Below the pieces are notes generated by a model. That model was not told the origin of the DNA and made no database searches. It saw nothing but the letters and a program-made list of their open reading frames with translations. Positions 10,881 to 21,172 of a stretch of 52,564 bases of DNA are shown one piece after another. This DNA comes from Adiantum capillus-veneris. Lineage: Eukaryota; Streptophyta; Polypodiopsida; Polypodiales; Pteridaceae. Numbering within the stretch: position 1 is the stretch's first letter; every line of letters starts with the position of its first letter. A program made the position numbers and the translations under genes. The stretch is taken from positions 1 through 52,564 of the forward strand of contig JABFUD020000291.1 of NCBI GenBank assembly GCA_014529385.2, written 5' to 3'.

Positions 10881-11600
10881 CTTCGAAACTTGCGCTCTTT
10901 ACAAGAGTCACTAATCACATCATGCATACTGCCAGAATCAAACAAAATCACCATGCACTCACCATTCCCATGACCATAACACTTCATGAGAGACTCATCT
11001 AGATGATCACGAGAAACTTAGCGCGCACTACTTGGCTCATTCATGACACTAACAGAAGATGTGGATTCTATGGATTCTTTTGTGGGTTCTATGGGTTCTT
11101 TCTAAGGATAATCTATTTTCATGTGACCTTTAGTGTGACACTTAAAACACCTTTCTTCCTTTCCATACTCGGTTCGTTCTTCAAGACTTAACCAACCTTC
11201 TACTATTCCTAAAGCTGATTTTTCATCAGGTGTCAACTCCGTGGTTTCTTGAGTTTTAGCCTTTCCTTTATTATCACTATTAGGTGAAGAGTTTTGTGCC
11301 CTAGGTGTAGTGGACGATTGAGAAGGAGAGGTATTGTGGTTCTTACCATTAGTCTTACCATTCTATGATTCTATTGGTTCTAAGGGGTACTTGACTTATT
11401 CTCCTTCGGCTTACCTTTGTTGTGCTTCATTTCCTACGCGAGAGCGATTCTAACGGCATCATTGTAGTCCTTTCGGTCAAAGACTTGCACATCGTATTTG
11501 ATATACTCGTCCAAAGCAAAGAGGAAAGCCTCTTTGTGATCCTCATCCGACTTAAGCAATTGAGCACCTATCCCATTAATAAAAGATATAACGTGAGTCC
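10881..11600 (-). pseudogene. Zinc knuckle and retropepsin remnant
   Basis: Minus strand: CFKCHTKGHMKIDY near 11105-11150 is a CCHC knuckle in which the last Cys is Tyr, followed at once by a stop. Further on, MVILFDSGSMHDVIS (DSG codons at 10931-10939) is a well-formed retropepsin active site. Stops and frame changes separate the pieces. The order gag (11605-12118), knuckle, protease matches one LTR element read right to left. Confidence 0.65.
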
Positions 11601-11604
11601 CATT

Positions 11605-12118
11605 TTACTTGAGGCCTCTCCAATCCTCTTTCGACAAATCAAAGTACTCGAGTGGCATAAAACAAGCCTTTAGCTTGTCTTGGCAATTGGCCAAACTATA
11701 AGACAGTAGTGTCCGGTCCGCGGCATGCTCAAGATGCTCAATGAACTGTGCCTCTTTCCAAGCTGTATACCAATTAATGGCATCACCCGACACATACATG
11801 GCAGCAGTCAAAACTTTATTGTTACCGTTTTTCTTGTTAGTCCCAAAATAAGCATTAAATTGATGCAACCAAGAATAAATCACAGAAGCATCCATCTTGC
11901 CATCATACTTACTGAAAGTCAACTTTTCAATGACTGAATTAGTGAAGTCATCGTCTCTACCTGGTCTACGTAATGACTCGCTGGCCTCCTTGAGCGGGTC
12001 TCTCTTCGAGGATAGCAATTGCAAGACAAGTCTTGCATGCCTTGGTCTCGTTGCGCCTCACTCTCTAGCTCCATAGCTTCCCTCTTTTCTTCAACAACCA
12101 TGCATTGAGCTTCGCATC
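11605..12118 (-). pseudogene. Retrotransposon gag capsid domain (3' exon of a split gag)
   Basis: The 139-residue frame at 11605-12024 shows the gag pattern: FTNSVIEKLTFSKYDGK, YSWLHQFNAYF, AAMYVSGDAINWYTAW, then LKACFMPLEY. Upstream (12030-12118) is a charged coiled-coil stretch containing EAQCMVVEEKREAMELE. The frame runs into the LTR at 12119. Its N-terminal remainder lies at 18330-18579 beyond a 6.2-kb insertion with target duplication GCATC. Gag would package the element RNA; this copy is broken by the insertion and by stops downstream. Confidence 0.8.
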
Positions 12119-12654
12119 TGTAGCGCGGATAGTGTGTCGTGCTCTCTACAGTGGGTGCTCCTCGGTGCAATGTGCGTGACAATCTCACTAAAACAGACTG
12201 AAAACAAAGGAACAAAAGACAACAACTGAGCTCACAGAGACACAACAACAACAAACCACAACATATGACTCGACTATCTCAAAGAATTGATACAGACTCT
12301 GGCGTGGCAGCCCACTCAGCTCCAGCCAAGGACTCACAGGTACAATGGGGTGTCGAGGCTCAGATGTGCAGGGATGGTGAAGCCCTACTCTATGTATAGA
12401 CTCACTACTCGAAACGACAACACTCGACCATATATCTAGAAAATAATCCACCAACGGCTCATAAATGTCAGCCACCTAAACCAATCTCCAAACTGAGTGG
12501 TGGTGGTGACCTGGCCACGATGTCCACTAAACCACCACCGTCCGTATCCTGCCACGTGTCACTGCCCAGCCCAGAGAGTCCATTTAGTGTGAACCAGACC
12601 AGACCAACTGTACTAACTGTGTGTCCTGTGAAAGTGACACTGTAGCCTGCTACA
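12119..12654 (-). repeat. 3' LTR of the 12119-18324 element
   Basis: Starts TGTAGCGCGGATAG and ends GCCTGCTACA (TGTAGC/GCTACA inverted termini). It is nearly identical by eye to 17790-18324, suggesting a fairly recent insertion. Bases 12655-12720 (GGTTGCCCGCCACAAG onward) are internal 3' sequence shared with 9077-9130. Confidence 0.9.
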
Positions 12655-12741
12655 GGTTGCCCGCCACAAGACCGCTCACCGTCTCGGTGAGAGGGATACT
12701 GAAAAACTGTGAAAGAAAACCACTAGGCACCGCATCCGTAC

Positions 12742-12922
12742 ATCTTTCGTGAAGCAGGTGTGAGGCCCAACCATGACCTTACATGCCTCAAAAGTGGTGT
12801 TAAAAACACTGCACTGCTTGCAAATGCCTTAAGACTTTGAATAGGCAGGAACCCAATATGATTGCATAGTCCAAGAATCCCAATTGGCACAACAAAATGA
12901 GGCTCCACAGCAAAGAGGTATG
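12742..12922 (-). pseudogene. DGAT2-like acyltransferase exon fragment
   Basis: The minus strand encodes YLFAVEPHFVVPIGI followed by ASSAVF, LRHVRSWLGLTP and SRK. I recognise this as the conserved block of plant type-2 diacylglycerol O-acyltransferase: the family EPHS-type motif (here EPHF), then xASSAVFYTPFLRHxWTWLGLTPATRK. DGAT2 acylates diacylglycerol to triacylglycerol at the ER. The segment is one exon or less: a pyrimidine-rich stretch precedes about 12922 and a GT (GTACGG) follows about 12742, but the splice ends are uncertain. No other DGAT2 part was found nearby. It lies inside the LTR element 12119-18324, so a captured or transduplicated gene fragment is likely. The replacement of Ser by Phe in EPHS is a further sign of decay. 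Confidence 0.75.
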
Positions 12923-12925
12923 CTC

Positions 12926-13564
12926 ACTAGGTAGGGGTGAGGTAGGGGGGGAGGGGAGACTCGGTAGGGGCGAGGGAGAAAGAGGTGGTTAGGGGGGCTA
13001 GATAGGGGCGAGGAAAGAGAGGGGTGGGTAGGGCCGAGTAGTGGGTGGGTATGGGCGAGGGCAAGAGAGGGGGTGGGTAGGGCCAAGTAGCGGGTGGGTA
13101 GGGGCGAGGGCAACAGAGGGGGTGGGTAGGGACAAGTAGGCGGTGTGCACGGGCGAGTGTGTGTGAGGGGTTAGGTAGGGGCGAGTAGGGGGAGGGTAGG
13201 GAGCGAGGGCAAGAGAGGGGTGGGTAGGGGCGAGGGGGAGTAAGGGTAGGGGCGAGGGGTAAGTGGGTAGGGTCGAGGGGGTGTGAGGGGGAGGGTAAAG
13301 GCGAGGGGGAAGTGTGTAAGGGCGAGGGCGAGGGCAAGGGAGGGGGTGGGTAGGCGCAAGGGGTGAGTAGGGGGTAGGGGCGAAGCCTAGATACGTAGGG
13401 GGTGGGTAGGGGTGAGGGCTAGGTAGGGGGACAAGGGCTAGGTAGGGGGTGGCTAGGGACGAGGCCTAGGTAGGTAGGGGGTGGATAGGGGCGAGGTGGA
13501 AAAGGGTAGGGGCGAGGGCAAGTGGGCAGAGGGCGAGTGAGTGTGAGGGGGAGGGTAGGGTCGA
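12926..13564 (+). repeat. G-rich minisatellite (GGTAGGGGCGAG type)
   Basis: About 640 bp of degenerate repeats of GGGTAGGGGCGAGG and GGGGGTGGGTAGGG, units of about 15-45 bp. Runs of three to six G recur throughout the plus strand, so G-quadruplex formation is plausible. Apparent Pro-rich ORFs on the minus strand are repeat artefacts. A second locus of the same motif is at 21285-21560. Confidence 0.9.
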
Positions 13565-13790
13565 GGGGATAGGAGACAGCAAACATTCATCTTCAATGCA
13601 AGGTATAGCCGGAAGAGAGGGGATAGGAGACAACAAACATTCATCTTCAATGCAAGGTATAGCCGGAAGAGTTCGTGTTCCACTGTAGATGAATTCCGTG
13701 GTCCGCTAGCTCCGTTGGCTGAAAGAGGAGATGCTACAGAGCTCAGCCAGTGGATGGAGAGCAAGAGGAGGTATCATGAGCAAAACAGCG
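13565..13790. repeat. 54-bp tandem duplication and unassigned sequence
   Basis: Copies at 13565-13618 and 13619-13672 (GGGGATAGGAGACARCAAAC start) differ at one or two sites. The rest to 13790 has an open minus-strand frame (SANGASGPRNSSTVEHELF), unrecognised. It joins abruptly to an LTR-element fragment at about 13791. Confidence 0.7.
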
Positions 13791-14430
13791 TCTTTATGTG
13801 ATCCCTTTTACTAGGCATGACATATTGTACCTTGAGCACGTTTCACTCATGAATGAGCACGAGTGTATGCGGAATATTCATGAAAAGCTGAAAAATATGT
13901 ATGTAAGAAAGTCACATTCCATGTCTCTTCCTTGCATGACACATTTGTAGAAAGAGCACATGAAAGTATGAGCACCAAGCATGGGCATTTCCGTTGTGAA
14001 TTGCCACAGTTGATTGATTTAGATCGGAAAGACACTATTCGATCTCATTGTTTGCGTGTGTGTGGTGAACGGTTTGGCACTCCGTCTCTTTGTTCATCTA
14101 CATTGCATGCACAGTCTTTGAGGAAGACAAGATTTTTTCTAGTCACTTTACATGGAATAGGTATGTTCATGGTTTTGTGTTAGAAATGGTTTCAGGAATT
14201 TTCAGCCATGGAGATTCTTGAAGAAGAAAGAAGTATGTCTCTCGACGAAGTTTCGTTTTCGGCGCGGCCCAAAGAAGCAAGCATTGCAGACCTTTATTAA
14301 GTTCAAGTACCGCACGACCCACACATCAGTGGGCCAGTGAAGAGTCCCTTCCAGGATTTCGGATGCTATTGGCGATCTCCCTCGACGCCATACAGTTCGG
14401 TACGAGTACCTCACTTTCAAAAGGAGGGGA
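13791..14430 (+). pseudogene. 3' internal fragment of a TGTCACGTGACA-family element
   Basis: On the plus strand this matches the C-terminal part of the 441-residue ORF at 27692-29017 (DILYLEHVSLMNEHECM, then HEKLKNMYVRKSHSMSLP, ending FSHGDS stop), with frameshifts, one near 13940. After the conserved stop comes the shared 3' UTR. At 14419-14430 is the polypurine tract AAAAGGAGGGGA directly abutting the LTR. The fragment is 5'-truncated at about 13791 against unrelated repeat DNA. Confidence 0.75.
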
Positions 14431-15588
14431 TGTCACGTGACACATCCAACCCTATGTGTCCGTGGACAAGCTACAGCAGGACAAGGGTTCATTCAGTCCA
14501 GTCAGTCTAGATTTAGAAGTAATCTCGCACTTTTGTGAGTCTATTCGTAGACCGTGCATGCCCAGTCACTTAGTGTAGATGCATATCCTCTGGTTGCACA
14601 CAGCATGATCGTAAGCATTTCCATCAAAATCCATCAAAATCCTTCAGGGAATTTCCAGTGCATTATCCCTATTTTACCCTTTTTTGACATTTTTCACTTA
14701 TTATTTTTAAGTGACTTCTGTTGGAAAGTAGGTAGGGCAAATTGAGTAAGTTTGTATATAAGCAAACCTAGACTAGCACTAATTGGCAGAAGAGGCAGCA
14801 GGAGACCAAGCTCAACAGGCACTTCTCAACAAGAACCTTGGTGGATGTTCCTCCTCCAAGCAAGATCCCCTTCCTAGCGTTTTGCATCAACATCAGCCAT
14901 TGGCGTTTTTGCATTAGCAACCGATCGACACACACGAGTACCTAGCGTTTTCTCAAGCAAGCAACATCGCCAAGAAGTCCCAGCATATAGCGTTTCCACA
15001 TCTCCATCATCGCCCACTTCTAGCCTGGCGTTTTTCAGCAATGAAGCAACAGTAGATTCAGCCCTAAAAGACCTGCAATTTCAGCACAAAGAACATCAGT
15101 TTTCAGCCACACAGTAGATGCAGATTTTCAGCCATAAAGACCAGCAAAATCAGCGTTTTCCATATAGCGTTTTCGGCAACAGCAGATTTCAGCCCATAGC
15201 GTTTTTGGACAGCAGATAAAAGGTTGCAGATTTCAGCCCTTAGGTCAATCTCGCCATCACCGTCGTAGACGCCGACATAGCCTAGACTTGCATCAGTCAC
15301 ATGCATTCAGTTTGTACCAGTTTGTGCAATCATAAGTAGACCACTCTCGTCGACGAGTGGGGCCTTCGGAGGAGGGTTTTACAACGTCTTGGTGTCGATT
15401 TCTCTTCTCTCTCTATCTCTCAGTCTCATTCACTTGCACGCACATTGTCCATTCACTTGTTTGTGATCATTGCACTCTCATTAAGAACGGAAGGCTCTAC
15501 CTTCCATAAGAACAAAAAGGAACCTTGAGCACAATTCGGAGCACTCATCTTGAGCAAAGTTCAAACATTCATTCCACTGCACCTTACA
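14431..15588 (+). mobile_element. 3' LTR, TGTCACGTGACA family, plus orientation
   Basis: Begins with the palindrome TGTCACGTGACA at 14431-14442 and ends TGCACCTTACA at 15588; length 1158 bp. It is the same family as the three LTRs at 22894-30707, in the opposite orientation. It follows a polypurine tract, so it is a 3' LTR. Its right edge cuts directly into a gag gene at 15589, whose first bases CTGCT would be the target duplication. The matching 5' LTR is gone. It contains about eight GCGTTTT motifs (14877-15200). Confidence 0.85.
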
Positions 15589-17422
15589 CTGCTTAAAAGA
15601 AAGCTTCATCAATATCGGAGAGCAAAGATTTGGATTCCTTCATGGCACTGGAGGATGGCTTGTTAACAACTGAAGGCAGCGTATCCACTGGTGTGAGAAC
15701 GTGTGGGGGAGTTGAACTTGCTGGAATGCTAAGACCGAGAGCGACTCTCTGGGCCCGGGTGAGGACGCCCAATGGCTCCTCTATCGACTGCGGCGGCTTA
15801 TTTTGAGGAGTAACCACGTGGGTAGAAGGGGGCAACTGAGAAACGGTGCTAATTGCTATCAAATTGAGCTTGGGAAAGGCAAACTCATTCTGGCTTCGAC
15901 TTGGGTTCGAAGCCGTGGATGCACGAATTTTAGGGCAATCCTTACTGTAGTGATCCTTCGTTTCGAGGCAATGACGACAAGGAGAGGACCCTTCGGGCAG
16001 AGGGAATTTGCTTTGGTAATGACCATATTCCCCGCATCTATAGCACAAAATGGGCCGATTCAATGGGCGAGTCGAAGGGCGAGGTGGTCCTTGCTCCTGG
16101 TGCATGGCGTTGGAGGTGGAGGCATAGAAGTTTTGAGTTGATGAGGGAGCATGAATATGATAAAAGCTCTGAGACGGAAAAGTACTTTGCATACCTTGCA
16201 TACGAGGGGCTGTCAGCAAAGGTGGCATATGGTGTGGATGGCCACGGGGAGAAACCATGTTGGATGCAGGTGCTGGCCCTTGTTGAAGAGTAGGACCAAG
16301 ACTTTGTTGTATTTGTAGCAATCCCTTGAGGTAGTAACAGTCCTTGTCCTCATGTCCAGATTTTTCACAGAAGTGGCAGTAAACCCGAAGGGGGCATTCC
16401 TGTGGAGGGTGCCCTGGAGAGCGGCATGAGCTACACCAAACCGTAGCCTTAGTCTCTTGTTGACACTTGAGCTCTTCTAGCTCGCGCTTGATCTGTTCCA
16501 ATGCCTCGTGATGTGGAGGCTTCTCCTGTCTAAGAGAGAAGGACCTCTCCTCTTGAAGAGCTCGCTGTAACTCTAGGGCTTCCAGTTCCTTGTGTAAGAA
16601 GTTAAAGGATCAGAAGGACTTTCTAAAGACACTGAGGGGATTTCTACCTGAGGATAGTTGGTGAACAGCTTCCTAGCTCCCTCTATCCTAGTAGCAGCCG
16701 CGACAAACTCCTCTAGAGTGGCGTCAGGTCGGAGACTCTCTCGGAGTTTTTGCTGGGAAGTTTTTGGAAAAGCCCACTTCTTAACCATAAATTCCCCTGG
16801 TTGTTGAGGAAGCTTGGCAACCAGAGACTTGGTTTTAGTTATGAGTTCAGCAAAAGTCTCCTCTGCCTGGAGCACCATAGTGGCCAACTCATCCAAAACC
16901 TTCTCCTGGTAGTCACCTACCCTGAATGCTGCACAGAACTGTTGTCGTAAAGCTTTCTAAGTTGCAAAATGGTTCTCTGCAAACTGACTGTAGCATTTAT
17001 CTGCTAAGCCATCTAAGGTAGATGGCAAGAGTACCAAATAAGCATCTTCCCTATTAAGACCACGACCTCTACAGAGAGACAAACCTCCTTGCATGGTCGT
17101 CTACATCTTCTGAGGAGAGTGCTTTGAAGGTAGGGAACTTGATGTTTACCTTGGCCAAAACACTAGCCAACGCCTCCATGGCCCCTTGCTCAGGAGCCCG
17201 TTGCTCAATAGCCTGTTGTAGCAGAATAGGTGAGAGCTTTACTGGGGAAGGTGATCTGGAAGATGTGGAACTGGATGGAGGAATGGGTGATGTCGTATGT
17301 GGAGGTATGGGTGATGAGGTTGATGGACTTCTACTAGGTACCAAGGGTCGTCTTCTGTTGTAGTACTTCAGAGGACTCAGTAGTGCGCTTTGACGCTCGA
17401 CTGACTGCCTTGTATGTGTCAT
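15589..17422 (-). pseudogene. Ty3/gypsy-type gag with four zinc knuckles, truncated
   Basis: Starts at ATG 17422 (MTHTRQSVERQS). A Pro/Ser-rich N-terminus is followed by a capsid-type core from about 17110 to 16600 (KFPTFKALSSEDVDDHARRF, then DKCYSQFAENHF, then FAELITKTKSLV and LEEFVAAATRIEGARKLF). A coiled coil (ALEQIKRELEELKCQQ) precedes zinc knuckles CSSCRSPGHPPQEC (about 16393-16434), CHFCEKSGHEDKDC (about 16340-16380), a third ending in Phe instead of Cys (CYRCGEYGHYQSKF) and a divergent CRHCLETKDHYSKDC. A stop near 16958 and a frameshift near 16580 break it. The 3' end is lost where the LTR at 15588 abuts. A decayed second copy lies at 33156-36082. Confidence 0.8.
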
Positions 17423-17789
17423 GCAGCGACCACCAATCCAACCAAGCTTTGGGCAAGAAAACCTTGAACTGGTTGAAGACTAGTCTAGACTCTACTAGAC
17501 CAGGCAAGTGACTAGACCCAGGCTGGACCAGGGACGAGGAGGACTAGACCAAGGTCGAGGAGGGACTAGTCCAGAGACGAGGGCTGGTTGGACCAAAGCG
17601 AGAGAGGACTAGGGCGAGAGAGGACTAGACCCGTTGGACCAGGGCGGGAGGAGAACAGACCAGCAGACCACACAGTGCAAGGCAAGGTAGGCGAAGCTAG
17701 GTAAAAACCACTAGCTTCACTGTTTGTATTCTCAACAAAGAGTGAGACTTCAGTTGAGGTCCCACCGTGATCGCCAAAATGAGAGCACC
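17423..17789 (-). other. 5' leader with possible primer site
   Basis: Non-coding leader between the LTR at 17790 and the gag ATG at 17422. It has a run of GACTAGACC-type repeats (17480-17660). The bases adjoining the LTR, read on the minus strand, are GGTGCTCTCATTTTGGCG; the same sequence type borders the related LTR at 36365. This is where a primer site should be, but I cannot match it to a tRNA from memory. Confidence 0.5.
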
Positions 17790-18324
17790 TGTAGCGCGGA
17801 TAGTGTGTCGTGCTCTCTACAGTGGGTGCTCCTCAGTGCAATGTGCGTGACAATCTCACTCAAAACAGACTAAAAACAAAGAAACAAAAGACAACAACTG
17901 AGCTCAGAGAGACACAACAGCAGCAGACCACAACATATGACTCGACTATCTCAAAGAACTGATACAGACTCTGGCGTAGCAGCACACTCAGCTCCAGCCC
18001 AGGACTCACAGGTACAATGGGGTGTCGAGGCTCAGATGTGCAGGGATGGTGAAGCCGTGCTCTGTGTATAGACTCGCTACTCGAAACGACGACGTTGGAC
18101 CATATATCTAGAAGATAATCCACCAACGGCTCATAAATGTCAGCCACCTAAACCAATCTCCAAACTGAGTGGTGATGGTGACCTAGCCACGACGTCCACT
18201 AAACCACCACCGTCCTTATCCTGCCACGTGTCACTACCAGCCCAGAGAGTCCGTCCAATGTGAACCAGACCAGACCAATTGTACTACTGTGTGTCCTGTG
18301 AAAGTGACATTGTAGCCTGCTACA
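17790..18324 (-). repeat. 5' LTR of the 12119-18324 element
   Basis: TGTAGCGCGG...CCTGCTACA, 535 bp, paired with 12119-12654. The right flank GCATC (18325-18329) repeats the left flank of the other LTR (12114-12118). Confidence 0.9.
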
Positions 18325-18329
18325 GCATC

Positions 18330-18600
18330 CCTGCTCACGCTCTAGCTCCATAGCTACCCTCATTTCTTCAGCCGCTACACATTGAGCTTCACGTTCCCTT
18401 TCCACGGCAGCTGCTAAGCCTCTTGTTGTAGCGTCATCTCCATCATAGACTTTACCAAAGCCTCTATAGAATTTGGTGCAATCCGTGGCTAGATGGGGAG
18501 GATCTAGAAATGGTCCTCTTGGTGTGGGGACATCTTTCACTCCAATTCCACTTTCATCACCTTTATGCAAAGTATCCATTCCACTTCTGGTGATGACGAT
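18330..18600 (-). pseudogene. gag N-terminus (other half of the split gag)
   Basis: Minus-strand frame with VITRSGMDT, GPFLDPPHLATD, then a coiled coil EREREAQCVAAEEMRVAMELE that runs to the LTR insertion. The same VITRSGMDT start occurs in the 441-residue ORF (ATG 29017). Here the corresponding ATG reads ATC, so the nearest ATG is at 18579. It continues in sequence with 11605-12118 across the GCATC insertion. The leader to the right (18600-19060) also matches that of the tandem element near 29160-29460. Confidence 0.75.
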
Positions 18601-19064
18601 GCACTGAGTACTTGGGTACTGGGTACTTGGGTTCTTGGATATTGGGGGTTCTTAGTACTTGCTACTGCTTACAATCTACGTTGAAGAAGGCTTTCCTTTT
18701 ACACAAGCTCAACTCCTTCCTGCGGGTGCACTTATGCTCACACCAAAGTTGCTTTTTTTACCTCACATCGATTGGCCTGCCGCAATGTACAAGGTCCGCT
18801 CTCAATGAGTGGAAAGAGGAATGAGGGGAGACTGGACAAGCCCTTCATGTCCCTCTTTAGAAACACATATTAGAGAGATCGACACGCCGAAGTGGCCTTG
18901 GGTTACGTGCAGTCTCAAACAAGCAAAAAAAATTATATGATTCTTTTTATGGCTTAATGGCCCTTAAGAGAGAGACATGAGGACGAGAAAGATTCTCTAA
19001 TAGAAAATCTTAGAGAGGTTCTTTGGGTTCTTTTCTTGAGTGATGATACCGAACACTACCAAAG

Positions 19065-19077
19065 AGCTCTGATACCA
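19065..19077 (-). other. tRNA-iMet primer binding site
   Basis: AGCTCTGATACCA on the plus strand is the image of TGGTATCAGAGCT, the primer site complementary to the 3' end of plant initiator tRNA-Met. One base separates it from the LTR edge at 19079. It sets the orientation (minus) of the element running left from here. Confidence 0.85.
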
Positions 19078-19078
19078 A

Positions 19079-20501
19079 TGTAACGTGCAGTAGGAGTGAT
19101 TGATGGTGAATGGTCAAGATGAGTGCTCAGTGCGTTCTCACGGTTCCTTTTACTTCATGAGAGAGTTCTTTTTACTTCATGAGAGATGTGCAAAGACTAG
19201 GGAGAATGATACTGTGAATGAAGGTTTTGTGAGTGGAAGAGGGAGAGAAGGAGACCAACATCAGATGGGGGCCCAAACCCCCCTCCAAGGGCCCCCCTCT
19301 CTATTGCTAGAGAGGTCTTTGCTTTAGATTGCACTAATGCTCATACAATGGTCCTAGATGCTGCGATATTGATGGAACCTTGTTGTAGATGCTTGGATCT
19401 GCGAAGCTAAGGGCTAAAAATGCAAAACGCTAGGGATGTTGAAAGCGCTCTACAAGATCGACGAGGCTATGGACTGATTTGCTATGGCCAACGTCGAGGA
19501 TGGGCTGAAAACTGAAAACCGTTGGCTGATTTGAGGGTTGAATATGGAAACGCTGGGACTATGGCTAAAATTTGCAACTTCTGAAAACGGTAGGGCTGAC
19601 AATGGACAGCGATGTAAATATGATACTTTATACTAAAAACGCCGCTGGGTTGAGTATGCTGATGGAAAAACGCCATGGATGCTAATGGCAGTGTAACAGG
19701 GAACGGGCGGAACGCGGCCCAAACGGCGTTCCGGACGAGTCGTCGGGAAGGGAATGCCATTCCGCAACGAGGTGTTCCAAAACAGAGAGGGGGGGGGGGG
19801 GGGGGGGGGGTAAAACAGCAGAACGCGGGGTGGAACGGGCAAAAGTAGGCATTTGCGGGCAGATTTGGGGGACATATTTGGGGCAGTTTGAGGGCACGTT
19901 TGGGGACAGTTTTGAGGTTTTAGGAGTTGATTTGGGAATAAGCTGAATGGAGGCAATTCAAGCCTTACTTTAGTCAACCGTTCCGGCCCTCCCTGCTCCT
20001 CCCCGTTCCCGTCCCGTTTCGGATCCTCCCGTTCTTGTTCCGGTAACTTTGGCTAATGGTACTGCTTGCAAAAACGCTAGTGCATGGTGCTACTGGTGCT
20101 TGTACTACAAGTACCGATCTTATGCTTGAGAAGTAACCCTTAGGGTCACTTGTATAGGGAAAGAAAGTTGGGTCAGGCAATGCAACTAAAAACCAGCCAT
20201 TCTTAAAATGTTACTTATTAATGAGTTAATAAACTCACTTATTAGAGATGCTTCACATGCACATAAATACCTAGGCTGGTTACTAATGCAAATGTATGGG
20301 AACACTCCCCAGTGCCTACACGTAGCAGAACTAGCTATACTCATGTTCAATTAGAGGTTATGCAACTAATCTGAAGTGCCTGGATATGCACGTTCTGCAT
20401 ACAGGCTCAGAAGGGTACCAAAACACTTCCTAGATGTCCTAAACCCTAGAAATAGGAGTTAACTTGTCCACACGCACGTAGGGTTAGATGTGCACATGAC
20501 A
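19079..20501 (-). mobile_element. 5' LTR of the gag-protease element
   Basis: Begins TGTAACGTGCAGTAGG beside the primer site and ends GATGTGCACATGACA at 20501, comparable with the ends of the TGTCACGTGACA family. At 1423 bp it contains a 363-bp GC-rich insertion at 19689-20051 plus its target duplication, leaving about 1050 bp of LTR. The part near 19400-19600 has repeated AAAACGC/GGCTGAAAA motifs. The LTR end lies inside the first unit of the 382-bp tandem duplication starting at 20412. Confidence 0.8.
19689..20051. mobile_element. GC-rich miniature inverted-repeat element (363 bp)
   Basis: Ends read CAGTGTAACAGGGAAC on the left and, as reverse complement of the right end, CAAAGTTACCGGAAC. 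It is flanked by GCTAATGG (19681-19688 and 20052-20059), an 8-bp direct repeat. Length, terminal repeats and target size suggest a Mutator-like non-autonomous element. The interior is full of GGAACG/CGTTCC words and has a run of about 22 G (19790-19811). A second, shorter member sits at 27265-27428 with a 9-bp target duplication. Confidence 0.75.
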
Positions 20502-21172
20502 AGCCATAAGATCGATCATAGGAGCCTGTTGGACTACAAGCAGTTGCACCCTGCTCTCTACAAACTGGCCCTATATGAAAGTAGTGGCCACCTGCTAAGC
20601 TGCAGATGGAAGCACCTGTCCGTATTCGTACTGAGGCCGCCCCAATGACGCAACCATGGCGATGTGTACTAGCAACTCCCTCAAAAAAGACTCTGTGTTG
20701 GTTGCATCTGTGTCAAGAGGGTGGGCTGTTGAATCCCCTAGGCATGATTGTCGAATTGCTAGATCTAGCTCATCCCATAAACTATGTAATAAAAGGGTAC
20801 CAGAACACTTCCTAGATGTCCTAAACCCTAGAAATAGGAGTTAGCTTGTCCACATGCACGTAGGGTTAGATGTGCATGTGACAAGCCATAAGATCGATTG
20901 TAGGAGCCTGTTGGACTACAAGCGGCTGCACCCTGCTCTCTACAAACTGGCCCTCTGTGAAAGTAGTGGCCACCTACTAAGTTGCAAGTGGAAGCAGCTG
21001 TCCGTAATCGTATTGAGGCCGCCCCAATGACGCGACCATGGCGATGTGCACTAGCAACTCCCTCAAAAAAGACTCTCTATGTTGGTTGCATCTGTGTCAG
21101 GAGGGTGGGCTGCTGAAACCCCTAGGGATGATAGTCGAATTGCTAGATCTAGCTCATCCCATAAACTATGTA
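20412..21172. repeat. Tandem duplication, 382-bp unit
   Basis: Unit 1 (20412-20793) and unit 2 (20794-about 21172) both run from AGGGTACCAAAACACTTCC-type sequence through AAACCCTAGAAATAGGAGTT and GATCTAGCTCATCCCATAAA. Each contains the terminal 90 bp of the adjacent LTR plus 290 bp of flank, so the duplication post-dates the LTR insertion. Unit 2 has a 2-bp insertion (CTCTATG against CTGTG). Confidence 0.85.

Larger units (their letters stand above)
12119..18324 (-). mobile_element. 6.2-kb LTR element inserted in a gag gene, TSD GCATC
   Basis: Two LTRs of the TGTAGC...GCTACA family (12119-12654, 536 bp; 17790-18324, 535 bp) enclose 5.1 kb. GCATC at 12114-12118 and 18325-18329 is a perfect 5-bp target duplication. 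The flanks are two parts of one gag reading frame, each with an EAQCxxxEExRxAMELE repeat, which confirms a single insertion event. Orientation is minus: its gag (15589-17422) and leader lie next to the right LTR. Pol is missing. Instead the left half holds a DGAT2-like fragment, a G-rich minisatellite and part of another LTR element in opposite orientation. Confidence 0.85.

Noticed and set aside
12829-13764. Pro/Ser-rich ORFs on the minus strand and similar at 21063-21585
   Set aside because: Generated by the G-rich minisatellite; no codon or domain signal apart from the DGAT2 block.
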